Assembly: GCA_913049785.1 (NCBI GenBank)
Contig: CAJWXP010000004.1
Span: 16,419 to 80,418, forward strand
DNA: 64,000 nt
Direction: 5' to 3'
Origin: an uncultured Dehalococcoidia bacterium
Lineage (GTDB): Bacteria > Chloroflexota > Dehalococcoidia > Lucifugimonadales > UBA1127
Positions 8,578 through 17,582 of the stretch are shown in pieces. The notes under the pieces are model-generated. The model was not told where the DNA came from and searched no databases. It saw only the letters and a program-made list of their open reading frames with translations. A program made the translations under genes and the position numbers. Every line of letters begins with the position of its first letter. Position 1 is the first letter of the stretch.

Positions 8578-9861
8578 TTGGCACAGACCCAAAACGAGCG
8601 TGACGCAGAAGACGCCACAGAAGTCGCCCCACCAGCCGCGCCGAGATGGCAGCAGGCGTTAGGCTCGTTACGTTACAGAGATTACCGTCTAGTATGGATG
8701 ACCTCCATTCTATCGAGCGGTGCGCGATGGATCCAGCAGATTTCGCTGGGATGGCTGGCCTTTGACCTTACGGGCTCGCCTGTACTACTTGGCTCCATCA
8801 TCTTTGTGTATCAAGCGCCATCCGTCGTGCTATCGCCACTCGTCGGCGTACTCGTCGATAGAGTGGACCGTCGGCAGCTCCTCATCGTCAGTCAGCTAGC
8901 TATGGCCGTCATGGCTGTGCTGCTAGCAGTAGACATCGCCCTAGGGTATGTGGAGACGTGGCACCTCTACGTTTTTGCGGCGATCAGCGGGGTGGAGAGC
9001 ACCATCATCCACGTGGTGCGACAGGCGTTGATCCCCTCCGTGGTGCCCCGGGAGGCGTTGATGAACGCCATAGCCCTGAACTCGGCTGCATTGACCAGCA
9101 CGCGCATATTCGGGCCTGCACTGGCGGGGCTGCTCATCGTTGCCCTTGGGGTGGAAGGCAACTTCATTCTGCAGGCCGTGTTGCTGACAGGAGTAGCGAT
9201 AGCAGCGTTCCCGCTACGCATCACACCACCGGAGAGGGAGAGTGGCGAGCATGCTGGTGGTGGTGGCCTCTGGCAAGAGATCGCCGCGGGGCTGCGCTTC
9301 ATCTGGGGCATCGGAACCCTACGTGTGTTGTTCATTGTGCAGTTCATCATGATGTTCGTAGCTATGCCCTTCTCCAACTTCCTTCCGGTGTGGGCGGCAG
9401 ACGTGCTGGCTTTGGACGCAGACGGACTGGGAATCCTCTACTCTGCAGCGGGCATAGGCGCGCTGATCGGCACGATGACCCTGGCTACGGCCGGGAACGT
9501 CCAACGCAAGGGGCTCCTGCTGTTTGCGGTGTCCGTAGGTATGGCGTTGGCGTTGCTGGGACTGGGCGCATCATCTGTGCTACCGGCCTCCCTTGTCTTC
9601 CTGGCGCTGCTGGGCGCGATGCAGTCTGTCTTCTTCGCGGTGAACATGACGTTGGTGCAGAGTCGCGTCCCAGATGGACTGCAGGGGCGTGTCATGAGCA
9701 TCTACAACGTAGGGCATGGCATGATCGCGATGGGTACCCTCACCATGGGCTTCCTGGTAGCTGGATGGGGAGTCCAAACTATCGTAGCTGGCATGGGCAT
9801 AATCGTCATCGCTCTGGTTGTCGTGTGCTTCGTCTCGGTGCCCTCGCTGCGGCGCGTGTAG
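8578..9861 (+). CDS. MFS transporter (EntS/MFS_3-like exporter)
   Basis: 427 residues with about 12 predicted membrane segments after a charged 30-residue N-terminal tail. The LGSLRYRDYRLVWMTSIL opening and VLVDRVDRRQLL loop (MFS motif A) match the MFS_3 group that includes EntS and macrolide efflux proteins. TTG start at 8578 behind AGGGGAGG; there is no nearer ATG. This type usually exports small molecules, unlike the OFA-like carriers at 41-47 kb. In this run of catabolic genes it may remove toxic intermediates (inference). Confidence 0.85.
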   Translation: MAQTQNERDAEDATEVAPPAAPRWQQALGSLRYRDYRLVWMTSILSSGARWIQQISLGWLAFDLTGSPVLLGSIIFVYQAPSVVLSPLVGVLVDRVDRRQLLIVSQLAMAVMAVLLAVDIALGYVETWHLYVFAAISGVESTIIHVVRQALIPSVVPREALMNAIALNSAALTSTRIFGPALAGLLIVALGVEGNFILQAVLLTGVAIAAFPLRITPPERESGEHAGGGGLWQEIAAGLRFIWGIGTLRVLFIVQFIMMFVAMPFSNFLPVWAADVLALDADGLGILYSAAGIGALIGTMTLATAGNVQRKGLLLFAVSVGMALALLGLGASSVLPASLVFLALLGAMQSVFFAVNMTLVQSRVPDGLQGRVMSIYNVGHGMIAMGTLTMGFLVAGWGVQTIVAGMGIIVIALVVVCFVSVPSLRRV

Positions 9862-9925
9862 AACATCGTGCTGGCCAGACCGTGACGCCCATGGGCGCGT
9901 GGTGTACACTTCACCCTGCTCTTAT

Positions 9926-9954
9926 TTGAGACACCTGCGTAGTCTTTCTATAGC
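9926..9954 (+). promoter_or_regulatory. Probable sigma-70 type promoter for the ThDP enzyme gene
   Basis: TTGAGA at 9926-9931, a 17-base spacer and TATAGC at 9949-9954, located 24 bases before the ATG and just before the strong AGGAGG site. Confidence 0.5.
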
Positions 9955-9977
9955 TACGACATCGACAGGAGGCAACT

Positions 9978-11609
9978 ATGAAGGGTGGCGCCGCAATCGC
10001 AAAGATTCTAAAGCAAGAGGGGGTGCGATACCTCTTCTGTTTCCCCAACAACGCCATTATTGACGCCACATCTGAGGTTGGCATCCGCCCCATCATTACC
10101 CGGGTTGAGCGCACTGCGGTCGCCATGGCCGTGGGCTATGCGCGCACCAATGGTGGGGACCCCCAAGCCGTCTGCGTATTCCAGGGAGGCCCGGGAATCG
10201 AACACGCTTATGGCGGCATCGCCCATGCATTTTCAGACTCTTCGCCGATTTTGATACTCCCGGGTCAGGCTGGGCAGGCTCGACAGAACATGTCCACCAA
10301 CTTCGATGCAGTCCGCAACTTTGAAGGTATAACCAAGTGGGCTGCCCAGATCAATAGCGCTGAGCGCGTCCCGGACATGATGCGTCGCGGCATCTCCGCC
10401 CTCAGGACTGGCAGGCCAGGACCTGTACTTCTGGAAGTGGGCACAGACGTCGTGAACGCCGCAATGACCGATGAGGAGTTCGAGTACCAGGAGGTCAAGC
10501 GGCGCCGGTCAGCAGGCGATCCAGAGGACATCAAAGAGGTAGCCACAGTGCTGTTGAACGCCGACCTGCCCGTCATCTACGCAGGACAGGGCATCTTCTT
10601 CGCTGAGGCATACAAGGAGCTTCAGGAGCTGGCTGAACTGATCAACGCGCCGGTGATGACTACCACATTGGGTAAAAGCTGCTTCCCAGAAGACCATCCC
10701 CTATCGTTGGGCGCAGGCGGCAACTCCGCTCCCAAGATGGTCCCCGACTTCCTGGCGAAGTGCGACACGGTGTTCGGCATCGGCACCAGCTTCCAGAAGA
10801 CGCTGGCCTCCTACGCCGTACCCAAGGGTAAGACCATCATCCAGTCGACCATCGATGGAGCAGACCTGGACAACGAATATGCTATCGACCACGCGATAGT
10901 CGGGGACGCGAAGCTGGTGCTCCAGGGCCTCATCGACGAGATCAAGAGTCGCAACCCTAAGGGGCGCGACGGCAACGGCATCATCGAAGATGTGAAAGCC
11001 TCGAAAGACGCGTGGATGGAAGAGTGGATGCCGCACCTCACATCCAATGACACGCCAATCAATCCTTACCGGGTCATCTGGGAGCTACGGAACAACGTGG
11101 ACAGGGCGAACACCATCGTCACCCACGACTCCGGCAACCCTCGCGACCAGATGGTGCCCTTCTTTGAGACCATTGCCCCCAAGACCTACATGGGCTGGGG
11201 AAACTCAACGCCGCTGGGCACAGGCCTTGGACTGGCTCTTGGCGCAAAAATGGCCGCGCCAGACAAGTTGTGCGTCAACCTCATGGGAGACACGGCTGCG
11301 GGCACAGCGTTGATGGACATTGAGACGGCTGTGCGGGAGAAGATTCCCATCCTGACTGTCATCATGAACAACAGTGCAATGGGCGGTTACGAGCACAACA
11401 TCCCCCTCTCCGTGGAAAAGTACGGGACCAAGTACCTCTCCGGCGACTACAGTGGCGTCGCAGCTGCTCTTGGCGCCTACACGGAGACGATCACGGACCC
11501 CAATGAGATAGCCCCTGCAATCAAGCGGGCTATAGCGAAGATCGAAGGCGGCCAGACGGCGGTTCTGGAGATCATCACCAAGGAGTTCCCCGTATTCTCC
11601 GGTAAGTAG
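9978..11609 (+). CDS. Thiamine-diphosphate-dependent enzyme (acetolactate synthase / decarboxylase family)
   Basis: 543 residues with the three-domain ThDP fold: N-terminal pyrimidine domain with the catalytic-Glu segment ITRVERTAVAMAVGYAR, central domain, and C-terminal PP domain with LMGDTAAGTALMDIET followed at the usual distance by NNS. The PP motif reads GDT rather than the commonest GDG. The family includes acetolactate synthases, benzoylformate, phenylpyruvate and sulfopyruvate-type decarboxylases and oxalyl-CoA decarboxylase; the sequence alone does not pick one. ATG 9978 follows AGGAGG. It lies between an exporter and a MatB-like ligase, so 2-oxoacid decarboxylation or carboligation of a ring-cleavage product is plausible. 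Confidence 0.85.
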   Translation: MKGGAAIAKILKQEGVRYLFCFPNNAIIDATSEVGIRPIITRVERTAVAMAVGYARTNGGDPQAVCVFQGGPGIEHAYGGIAHAFSDSSPILILPGQAGQARQNMSTNFDAVRNFEGITKWAAQINSAERVPDMMRRGISALRTGRPGPVLLEVGTDVVNAAMTDEEFEYQEVKRRRSAGDPEDIKEVATVLLNADLPVIYAGQGIFFAEAYKELQELAELINAPVMTTTLGKSCFPEDHPLSLGAGGNSAPKMVPDFLAKCDTVFGIGTSFQKTLASYAVPKGKTIIQSTIDGADLDNEYAIDHAIVGDAKLVLQGLIDEIKSRNPKGRDGNGIIEDVKASKDAWMEEWMPHLTSNDTPINPYRVIWELRNNVDRANTIVTHDSGNPRDQMVPFFETIAPKTYMGWGNSTPLGTGLGLALGAKMAAPDKLCVNLMGDTAAGTALMDIETAVREKIPILTVIMNNSAMGGYEHNIPLSVEKYGTKYLSGDYSGVAAALGAYTETITDPNEIAPAIKRAIAKIEGGQTAVLEIITKEFPVFSGK

Positions 11610-11700
11610 GCCCTATTTAATTTTAGATCGAGAGCATGGATGTCGCTCCTACCGGGGCGGCATTCATGGATTATCCGGCAGCGTACGCATAGGAGTGCCC

Positions 11701-13215
11701 ATGAGCGTGTCCAATATACCCCTGATCGCACGGGCGGAAGAGCACGGCGATAGGACAGCGATCATCGCGCCAGAAGGCACTTTCACCTACAACCAGCTTC
11801 TGACGGACTCAAACGCTGTGGCCTCATGTCTTCTGGACGGCTCCGACGACCTGAACGAGGCGCGGGTGGCGTTTCTGACACAGCCGGGCTATCAGTACGC
11901 TGCTATCCAGTGGGGTATCTGGCGCGCCGGGGGCATGGCGGTGCCGCTTGCGACATCCCACCCCAGGCCTGAGCTTGAATATATGCTCGAGGACTCCGGA
12001 TCGACGATCGTCATCGCAGACTCCACCTACGAAGCAACACTACGACCCATCGCCAAGGACATGGGTCTGCGGTTCCTGCTGACCTCCGAGTTATTAGAAG
12101 CGTCTCCCGGGTCACTCCCGGGCTTTGGCCCAGAACGCAGGGCGATGATCATCTACACCAGCGGCACGACGAACAAGCCGAAGGGCGTGGTATCCACCCA
12201 CAACACCATTGAGGCGCAGATCACCAGCCTGGTGGAAGCCTGGGGCTGGAGTGCTGACGACCACATCCTCCACGTGCTCCCCCTCCATCACATCCACGGC
12301 ATCGTGAACGTACTGGGCTGCTCTCTGTGGTCGGGCGCCTTGTGCGAGATGTTGACGGCCTTCGATGCAGAGAAGGTGTGGGAGCGCATTGAGAACAGCT
12401 CCATGACGCTGTTCATGGCTGTACCCACCATCTACGCTCGATTGGTCACATCGTGGAACGCAGCCGCGCCGGATCGACAGAAGGCGTTGACGGCTGCGTG
12501 TGCAAAGCTACGACTCATGGTGTCAGGCTCCGCTGCGCTGCCTGTGCAGACGTTGGAGGAGTGGCAGGGCATCAGCGGACACGTGCTGCTGGAACGGTAC
12601 GGCATGACGGAGATAGGCATGGCCCTCTCCAACCCCCTGAACGGTGTTCGCAAGCCGGGGTTTGTAGGTACGCCACTTCCCCTGGTGGAGATGCGACTGG
12701 TCGACGAGGATAAGAAGCCCGTTGAACCAGGCGAAACAGGGGAGATACAGATCAAAGGCCCCTGCGTATTCCAGGAGTACTGGGGCAAGCCGGAAGCCAC
12801 AGCGTCCGAGTTCGTTGACGGCTGGTTCCGCACCGGCGATGTCGCAATCATGGAAGACGGCGCGTATCGTATCCTCGGCAGGAGCAGCGTGGACATCATC
12901 AAGACCGGCGGGTTCAAGGTCTCCGCGCTAGAGATCGAGGACGTGTTACGTGAACATCCCGCCATCTCGGACTGCGCTGTGGTGGGTATGGAGGACCTGG
13001 AGTGGGGCGAGCGCGTCTGTGCAGCCCTGGTGCTGGCCAAAGACGGGTTTCTGACGCTGGAAGAGCTGCGTGACTGGTCCCGGGAGCGGCTTGCACCGTA
13101 CAAGATGCCGAGTCGCATGATCCCCGTCAACGAGCTACCTCGCAACGCGATGGGCAAGGTGGTCAAACCAGACCTGACCAAACTGTTCCTGGAAACCGAG
13201 AAAGCCAGGGTTTAG
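11701..13215 (+). CDS. Acyl-CoA synthetase, MatB/ACSF3-like (malonyl-CoA synthetase type)
   Basis: 504 residues, ANL superfamily. Phosphate loop YTSGTTNKPKGV near residue 155, the HVLPLHHIHGIVNVLGC segment very similar to malonyl-/methylmalonyl-CoA synthetases, YGMTEIGM adenylate motif, WFRTGDVA and the C-terminal domain with NAMGKVVKP (catalytic Lys). It would activate a carboxylic (probably dicarboxylic) acid to its CoA thioester with ATP. I chose ATG 11701 with TAGGAG just upstream, rather than GTG 11695 inside the spacer. The stop codon directly abuts dispersed repeat copy B. Confidence 0.85.
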   Translation: MSVSNIPLIARAEEHGDRTAIIAPEGTFTYNQLLTDSNAVASCLLDGSDDLNEARVAFLTQPGYQYAAIQWGIWRAGGMAVPLATSHPRPELEYMLEDSGSTIVIADSTYEATLRPIAKDMGLRFLLTSELLEASPGSLPGFGPERRAMIIYTSGTTNKPKGVVSTHNTIEAQITSLVEAWGWSADDHILHVLPLHHIHGIVNVLGCSLWSGALCEMLTAFDAEKVWERIENSSMTLFMAVPTIYARLVTSWNAAAPDRQKALTAACAKLRLMVSGSAALPVQTLEEWQGISGHVLLERYGMTEIGMALSNPLNGVRKPGFVGTPLPLVEMRLVDEDKKPVEPGETGEIQIKGPCVFQEYWGKPEATASEFVDGWFRTGDVAIMEDGAYRILGRSSVDIIKTGGFKVSALEIEDVLREHPAISDCAVVGMEDLEWGERVCAALVLAKDGFLTLEELRDWSRERLAPYKMPSRMIPVNELPRNAMGKVVKPDLTKLFLETEKARV

Positions 13216-13254
13216 CCAGGGCGCGCCCTGGACCCATATGACCTGACGGCTACC
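13216..13254 (+). repeat. Dispersed stem-tail repeat, copy B
   Basis: Perfect palindrome CCAGGGCGCGCCCTGG followed by ACCCATATG and ACCTGACGGCTACC, starting right after the stop of the acyl-CoA synthetase gene. Confidence 0.8.
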
Positions 13255-13312
13255 AAAGGATGTCCTACTAATTTGAACGATCTAGGGAAGCATTGAACCG
13301 AAGGGGAGGGCG

Positions 13313-14512
13313 ATGATGAAGTGGGCATCGGCGATATCAGAAAACAATGACCTGGCAGCCGCGCTTGAAGAGTGTGCCGGTCAGGTCACGTCGACATTAG
13401 GGTCGGATTCACCGGTGACCCTGGCAGTCGTGTTCGCATCAGCTACCTACAACGATGCAGCAGCGGACGTTTCACGCATCCTGGGCGAACGTTTCCCAGG
13501 CACAATGATCCTGGGCTGCTCTGGCGCGGGTATCATCGGTGATGCGAAGGAGATTGAGGGCCAGCCGGCTGTTGCCCTGACCGTGGGGCATTTACCCGAC
13601 GTAGAAGCCAAACCCTTCCGTGTCGTATCAGACGAACTCCCGTCTCCAGACGAGCCTCCGGACGCATGGTCGACGCTGCTAGGTGTCTCGCCTGAAGATA
13701 AGCCGCACTTCATTGTGCTGATGGATCCCTTTTCCATGGCAGGAGAGGAGATTCTGTCAGGGCTGGACTACGCATTCCCATCATCCGTGAAGGTGGGTGG
13801 GCTAGCCAGCGGAAGCGGACTACCGGGTGGTCACGCGCTGTTCCTGGGCGACGAGGTCTACCGTGACGGCGCCGTGGGCATCGCGCTGACGGGCAACATT
13901 GTGGTTGAGACGGTGGTGGCGCAAGGCTGCCGGCCCATCGGCGAGCTGAAACGCATCACCAAGGCGGAACGCAACCTGCTGATCGAACTGGACGGTGAGC
14001 GACCGCTGGATTACCTGAAGGATATGTTCAGTAGACTCTCACCGGAGGACCAGAACCTGGTGGGAAACAACTTGTTTCTTGGAATCGCGATGGACCCGCA
14101 GCTTGAGCTGGAAGAGGTGAATGCGGGCGACTTTCTCATTCGGAACCTCATAGGCACGGACCAGGAGAACGGCTACGTTGCTATCGGCGAGTTCCTGCGG
14201 GAAGGCCAGTTGGTCCAGTTCCACATCCGTGACGCCTCCACCTCCTCAGAAGACCTGCAGCGTCAGTTGACGCGGTACATGGAGACCGCAGGCCAGGCGT
14301 CGCCCATGGGTGCGTTGATGTTCCAGTGCAACGGGCGCGGCAAGTACCTGTACGGCAAGGAAAACCATGACTCCGACCTGTTTACGGAGATGTTGGGTTC
14401 CATTCCGTTGGGCGGGTTTTTCTGCAATGGTGAGATCGGACAGGTGAGCGGCACCACGTACTTGCACGGCTACACAAGTTCGTTTGCTTTGTTTAAGGCC
14501 AAGCAGGACTAG
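13313..14512 (+). CDS. FIST domain sensor protein
   Basis: 399 residues with FIST_N (about residues 30-230) followed by FIST_C (about 235-385). The opening WASAISENNDLAAAL and ILGCSGAGIIGDAKEIEG are typical of FIST_N, where the G-C-S-G loop is characteristic. FIST domains are thought to bind small ligands, perhaps amino acids or their derivatives, upstream of signalling; here there is no fused kinase, GGDEF or methyl-accepting domain, so a partner must be separate. ATG ATG at 13313 follows GGGGAGGG. Its stop codon TAG lies in the loop of a hairpin that starts repeat copy H. Confidence 0.85.
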   Translation: MMKWASAISENNDLAAALEECAGQVTSTLGSDSPVTLAVVFASATYNDAAADVSRILGERFPGTMILGCSGAGIIGDAKEIEGQPAVALTVGHLPDVEAKPFRVVSDELPSPDEPPDAWSTLLGVSPEDKPHFIVLMDPFSMAGEEILSGLDYAFPSSVKVGGLASGSGLPGGHALFLGDEVYRDGAVGIALTGNIVVETVVAQGCRPIGELKRITKAERNLLIELDGERPLDYLKDMFSRLSPEDQNLVGNNLFLGIAMDPQLELEEVNAGDFLIRNLIGTDQENGYVAIGEFLREGQLVQFHIRDASTSSEDLQRQLTRYMETAGQASPMGALMFQCNGRGKYLYGKENHDSDLFTEMLGSIPLGGFFCNGEIGQVSGTTYLHGYTSSFALFKAKQD

Positions 14513-14539
14513 TCCTGCACCTGTATTCCTGTAATTACC
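14503..14539 (+). repeat. Dispersed stem-tail repeat, degenerate copy H
   Basis: GCAGGA-CTAG-TCCTGC, with the FIST gene stop TAG in the loop, followed by ACCTGTATTCCTGTAATTACC, a drifted version of the conserved tail. Confidence 0.55.
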
Positions 14540-14707
14540 ATTGGAACGTGATATTGCGCAATACATTACAGGTTTGATACTTGTAATATTTCTGTTTGCT
14601 GCCAGGCAAACATTCAAAAATCCGATGCGTTCTCACTATGAAATGCGTCAATTATTGGCTATAGTTTTCATAGTTAATCAGGCTGGACTTCTTAGCAGGA
14701 GCAACGG

Positions 14708-16516
14708 GTGGCGTACAAGGCTATCAGCGACTACGGCCTCATAGGCGATATGCATTCGGCGGCGCTGGTAGGTTTGGATGGTTCCATCGATTGGGCATGC
14801 ATGCCCAGGTTCGACTCTCCAAGCATCTTTGGCGCCATACTCGACGAACACATTGGCGGCCACTTCCAGATAGTACCCGTGGGGACTTACGAATCCACAC
14901 AGCGGTATCTCCCTGACTCGAACGTCCTGGAGACCACCTTCGTCACCTCTACCGGCAGAGTCAGCCTCACGGACTTCATGCCGACCAGCCCCACGCGGTC
15001 CGCCGATCACGTCCCGCACGAGATCCATAGGATCGTGTCGTGTGAAGAGGGCAAGATGGACCTCAAGTGCATCTTCCAGCCACGATTCGACTACGCCCGG
15101 GCTGCCACGCACCTGGAACTCTTCCCCCATGGCGTTCTGGCGTCCAACGCCAGCGAAACGCTGGTGCTCTCCACGAACGTCCCAATGACCGTGGTTGGCG
15201 ATACAGCGGAAAGCCAGTTCCCTCTGGAACGTGGGGATGTCGCCACCTTCATCGCAGCGTACGGCAGGGCCACACCGGTAGCCGTTGGGCTTGGTAGAAG
15301 CGCCTACAGGCTGGAACACACCAAAGAGATGTGGGAACGGATCGTAGAAGAGTTGGACTATCAGGGCATGTGGCGCGACGAGGTGGTGCGGTCGTTCCTG
15401 GTACTTCACCTGCTCATGTATGCACCGACCGGGGCGATCGTTGCTGCACCGACAACATCGCTCCCGGAGAACATCGGCGGTGAGCGCAACTGGGATTACA
15501 GGTACTGCTGGCTGCGTGACTCAGCGTTCACTCTGGGGGTGCTCTACCGAATAGGGGACTTGCATGACGCCAGGCACTTCCTCAACTGGTTGATATCCAT
15601 GTCCGCGGAGCACGTTGATTCGGGTCAGATACAGGTGCTCTACGGGATCACCGCTGACTCAACGCTGGAAGAGACGACCCTTGACCACCTGGAGGGGTAT
15701 CGAGGATCCAAGCCGGTACGCATCGGCAACGGGGCAGCCCATCAGCTCCAACTGGACGTCTTCGGCGAGGTCATCCTGAGCATCAACACCTACATGCGCC
15801 ACGGTGGCTACATCTCCAGCGAGATATGGTCCATCGTCAATGACTTTGCGGAAACCACGTGCGCTTCTTGGCATCTCCCAGATCGGAGTATCTGGGAAGT
15901 CCGTGGCCATGAACGCCACTTCACCTACTCCAAGGCGATGTGTTGGGCTGCTCTCGACCAAGCAATCGAGATCGGTACAGCGACCGGGCACAAGACCGAG
16001 CTAGCCCGGTGGCGTCGCGTTGCAAACGAGATCAAGGCGGAAGTGCTGACACGTGGGTGGAGCGAGACGAAGCAGGCCTTTGTGCAGAGCTATGACAGCG
16101 ATGTGATGGACGCCAGCTCGCTCATCCTGACATGGACCGGTCTCCTGCCGCCAGACGACCCTCGTATCCAGAGCACCCTTGCCAGGACGATTGAAGAACT
16201 GGGTCAGGGACCGTTCGTGCATCGCTACAAGGTTGAAGAGGCTGACGATGGCCTCAAGGGCGAAGAGGGTGCGTTGACCATGCTCTCCTTCTGGCTCATT
16301 GGTGCGCTTATGACCGACGGTCAGGTACAGAAGGCCAAAGAGCTCTTTGAAGAGATGCTGGGCTACGCCAACCATTTGGGCCTGTTCTCTGAGATGATCG
16401 ACCCTCTGACCAAGGAAGAGCTGGGCAATTTCCCTCAGGCGTTCAGCCACATCGGACTCATACACACGGCCAGGAACCTCTCCTGGGCCCTGTCTAATAA
16501 GGGCCAGGGTCTTTAG
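14708..16516 (+). CDS. Glycoside hydrolase family 15 protein (glucoamylase/trehalase-like)
   Basis: 602 residues, the usual size for bacterial GH15 enzymes. The N-terminal beta-sandwich begins ISDYGLIGDMHSAALVG; the (alpha/alpha)6 catalytic domain has NWDYRYCWLRDSAFT near residue 265 and a conserved EEGALTMLSFW near residue 520, containing the catalytic glutamate region. It probably releases glucose from alpha-glucans or trehalose. No signal peptide is seen, so it is cytoplasmic, consistent with storage glycogen or trehalose turnover. GTG 14708 lies behind AGGAG. The 195 bases upstream are unusually AT-rich and likely hold its promoter. Confidence 0.9.
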   Translation: MAYKAISDYGLIGDMHSAALVGLDGSIDWACMPRFDSPSIFGAILDEHIGGHFQIVPVGTYESTQRYLPDSNVLETTFVTSTGRVSLTDFMPTSPTRSADHVPHEIHRIVSCEEGKMDLKCIFQPRFDYARAATHLELFPHGVLASNASETLVLSTNVPMTVVGDTAESQFPLERGDVATFIAAYGRATPVAVGLGRSAYRLEHTKEMWERIVEELDYQGMWRDEVVRSFLVLHLLMYAPTGAIVAAPTTSLPENIGGERNWDYRYCWLRDSAFTLGVLYRIGDLHDARHFLNWLISMSAEHVDSGQIQVLYGITADSTLEETTLDHLEGYRGSKPVRIGNGAAHQLQLDVFGEVILSINTYMRHGGYISSEIWSIVNDFAETTCASWHLPDRSIWEVRGHERHFTYSKAMCWAALDQAIEIGTATGHKTELARWRRVANEIKAEVLTRGWSETKQAFVQSYDSDVMDASSLILTWTGLLPPDDPRIQSTLARTIEELGQGPFVHRYKVEEADDGLKGEEGALTMLSFWLIGALMTDGQVQKAKELFEEMLGYANHLGLFSEMIDPLTKEELGNFPQAFSHIGLIHTARNLSWALSNKGQGL

Positions 16517-16541
16517 TCCCCTCGCCGCAGCGACATATGCC
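16511..16541 (+). repeat. 31-bp direct repeat, left copy (end of GH15 gene)
   Basis: CTTTAGTCCCCTCGCCGCAG followed by CGACATATGCC. It spans the GH15 stop codon and matches 17122-17152 in about 29 of 31 positions. Confidence 0.8.
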
Positions 16542-16543
16542 TG

Positions 16544-16969
16544 CTAGCTGCGTTCCCGAGGCACAGCGCCCATGATGGTCCCAACTGTACCGCCAGTGAT
16601 CATCCCCAACACGAAAGACTTCAATGCGGAGATGGTCTCCGTTGTGCCCAGCCCTGGCAAATCTGGGAGTATCGAGAATCCGTCGCTGGAGCTGCTTCCG
16701 TTGTTCACTGAGTCTCCAAGCATCACGCCAGCGCTTGCACCGATGATGACGCCTGTGATCGTTCCTCGCACACCTCTCCCAGCAGCGCCGCCGTACACGC
16801 CGCCCAAAAGGACGCCGACAAGCGTAGCGAGAGGGCCAGCCTCCACGTTGCCCAGGTAGTCAAAGCCTAAATACAACAGGAGTGCCAGAACACCGCCTAT
16901 AGCGGTACCACCCACCATCCCGGCTAGAACCTTCCAGAGTGTCTCTACGTTTATGCCAAACCGTTCCAT
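16544..16969 (-). CDS. Small membrane protein with glycine-zipper segments, function unknown
   Basis: 141 residues from ATG 16969, behind GGAGGGGG. Three or four membrane helices are suggested (residues 13-38, 45-65, 70-90, 110-130). They are rich in small-xxx-small repeats such as GGTAIGGVLALLLYLG, VLLGGVYGGAAG and GMITGGTVGTIMG, which resemble glycine-zipper proteins. The loop NNGSSSSDGF is flexible. It is bracketed by two copies of a 31-bp direct repeat, suggesting duplication or insertion of this gene unit. Confidence 0.6.
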   Translation of the reverse strand: MERFGINVETLWKVLAGMVGGTAIGGVLALLLYLGFDYLGNVEAGPLATLVGVLLGGVYGGAAGRGVRGTITGVIIGASAGVMLGDSVNNGSSSSDGFSILPDLPGLGTTETISALKSFVLGMITGGTVGTIMGAVPRERS

Positions 16970-17082
16970 ATTCTTCCCCCTCCCAATCACATCGGTTCAA
17001 ACGAATGAAGAATACCACGACAAACGTGCAGGAGACTGGTCTGCGGGTTTATAGCCGGGAGCACATCCGCCGGAGCCCCTTG

Positions 17083-17121
17083 CCGGAGGGGAACCCCTCT
17101 GGACTCCCCGGGACAATACGG
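17083..17121 (+). repeat. Possible degenerate stem-tail repeat
   Basis: CC-GGAGGGG-AA-CCCCTCT-GG hairpin followed by ACTCCCCGGGACAATACGG. It has the same hairpin-GGACYC...ACGG layout as the dispersed repeats but is strongly diverged. It is followed directly by the right copy of the 31-bp repeat. Confidence 0.3.
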
Positions 17122-17152
17122 CTTTAGTCCCCTCGCCGCAGCGAGATATGCT
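17122..17152 (+). repeat. 31-bp direct repeat, right copy
   Basis: CTTTAGTCCCCTCGCCGCAG followed by CGAGATATGCT, about 610 bases from the left copy at 16511. The pair encloses the small membrane protein gene. Confidence 0.8.
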
Positions 17153-17198
17153 GGCGACGTGTATGCTGACCACGCGCAATAACATGAGGTGACATCAG

Positions 17199-17582
17199 GT
17201 GACGGACAAAGAGGGGATCTCAGAGGCCAACCAACGGTTCTATAGCGCTTTTGAGACGCTGGACATAGAGCAGATGCGTGCGGTGTGGGACGAGGAGTAT
17301 GACGTTACCTGCGTGCACCCGGGATGGCCTCTTATCCAGGGTCGAGGCGAGGTGTTGCAGAGCTGGGCTAACATTTTCACCAACACCATGGTCATGCAGT
17401 TCACCATCACGGAAGCCTCTGTGGTGGTAGAAGGCGATTGGGCGTGGGTGGTGTGTACAGAGGGGCTACGTTCTGTGGTGGATGGAAGGGTCACTGAGGG
17501 GAAGATCGAGGCGACCAATGTCTTTCGAAAGCGTGGAGAGCGGTGGTTGCTCGTGCATCACCATGGCTCACCGGTGATGTAA
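17199..17582 (+). CDS. SnoaL/NTF2-like protein
   Basis: 127 residues with the NTF2-like cone fold pattern: N-terminal helices (ISEANQRFYSAFETLDIEQM), then VCTEGLRSV and the closing strand GERWLLVHHHGSPV, characteristic of SnoaL-like / DUF4440-type domains. Members bind small hydrophobic molecules or act as isomerases; there is no clear catalytic assignment here. GTG 17199 follows GAGGTGACATCAG. The stop codon directly abuts the 3' end of the convergent response regulator remnant. Confidence 0.75.
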   Translation: MTDKEGISEANQRFYSAFETLDIEQMRAVWDEEYDVTCVHPGWPLIQGRGEVLQSWANIFTNTMVMQFTITEASVVVEGDWAWVVCTEGLRSVVDGRVTEGKIEATNVFRKRGERWLLVHHHGSPVM

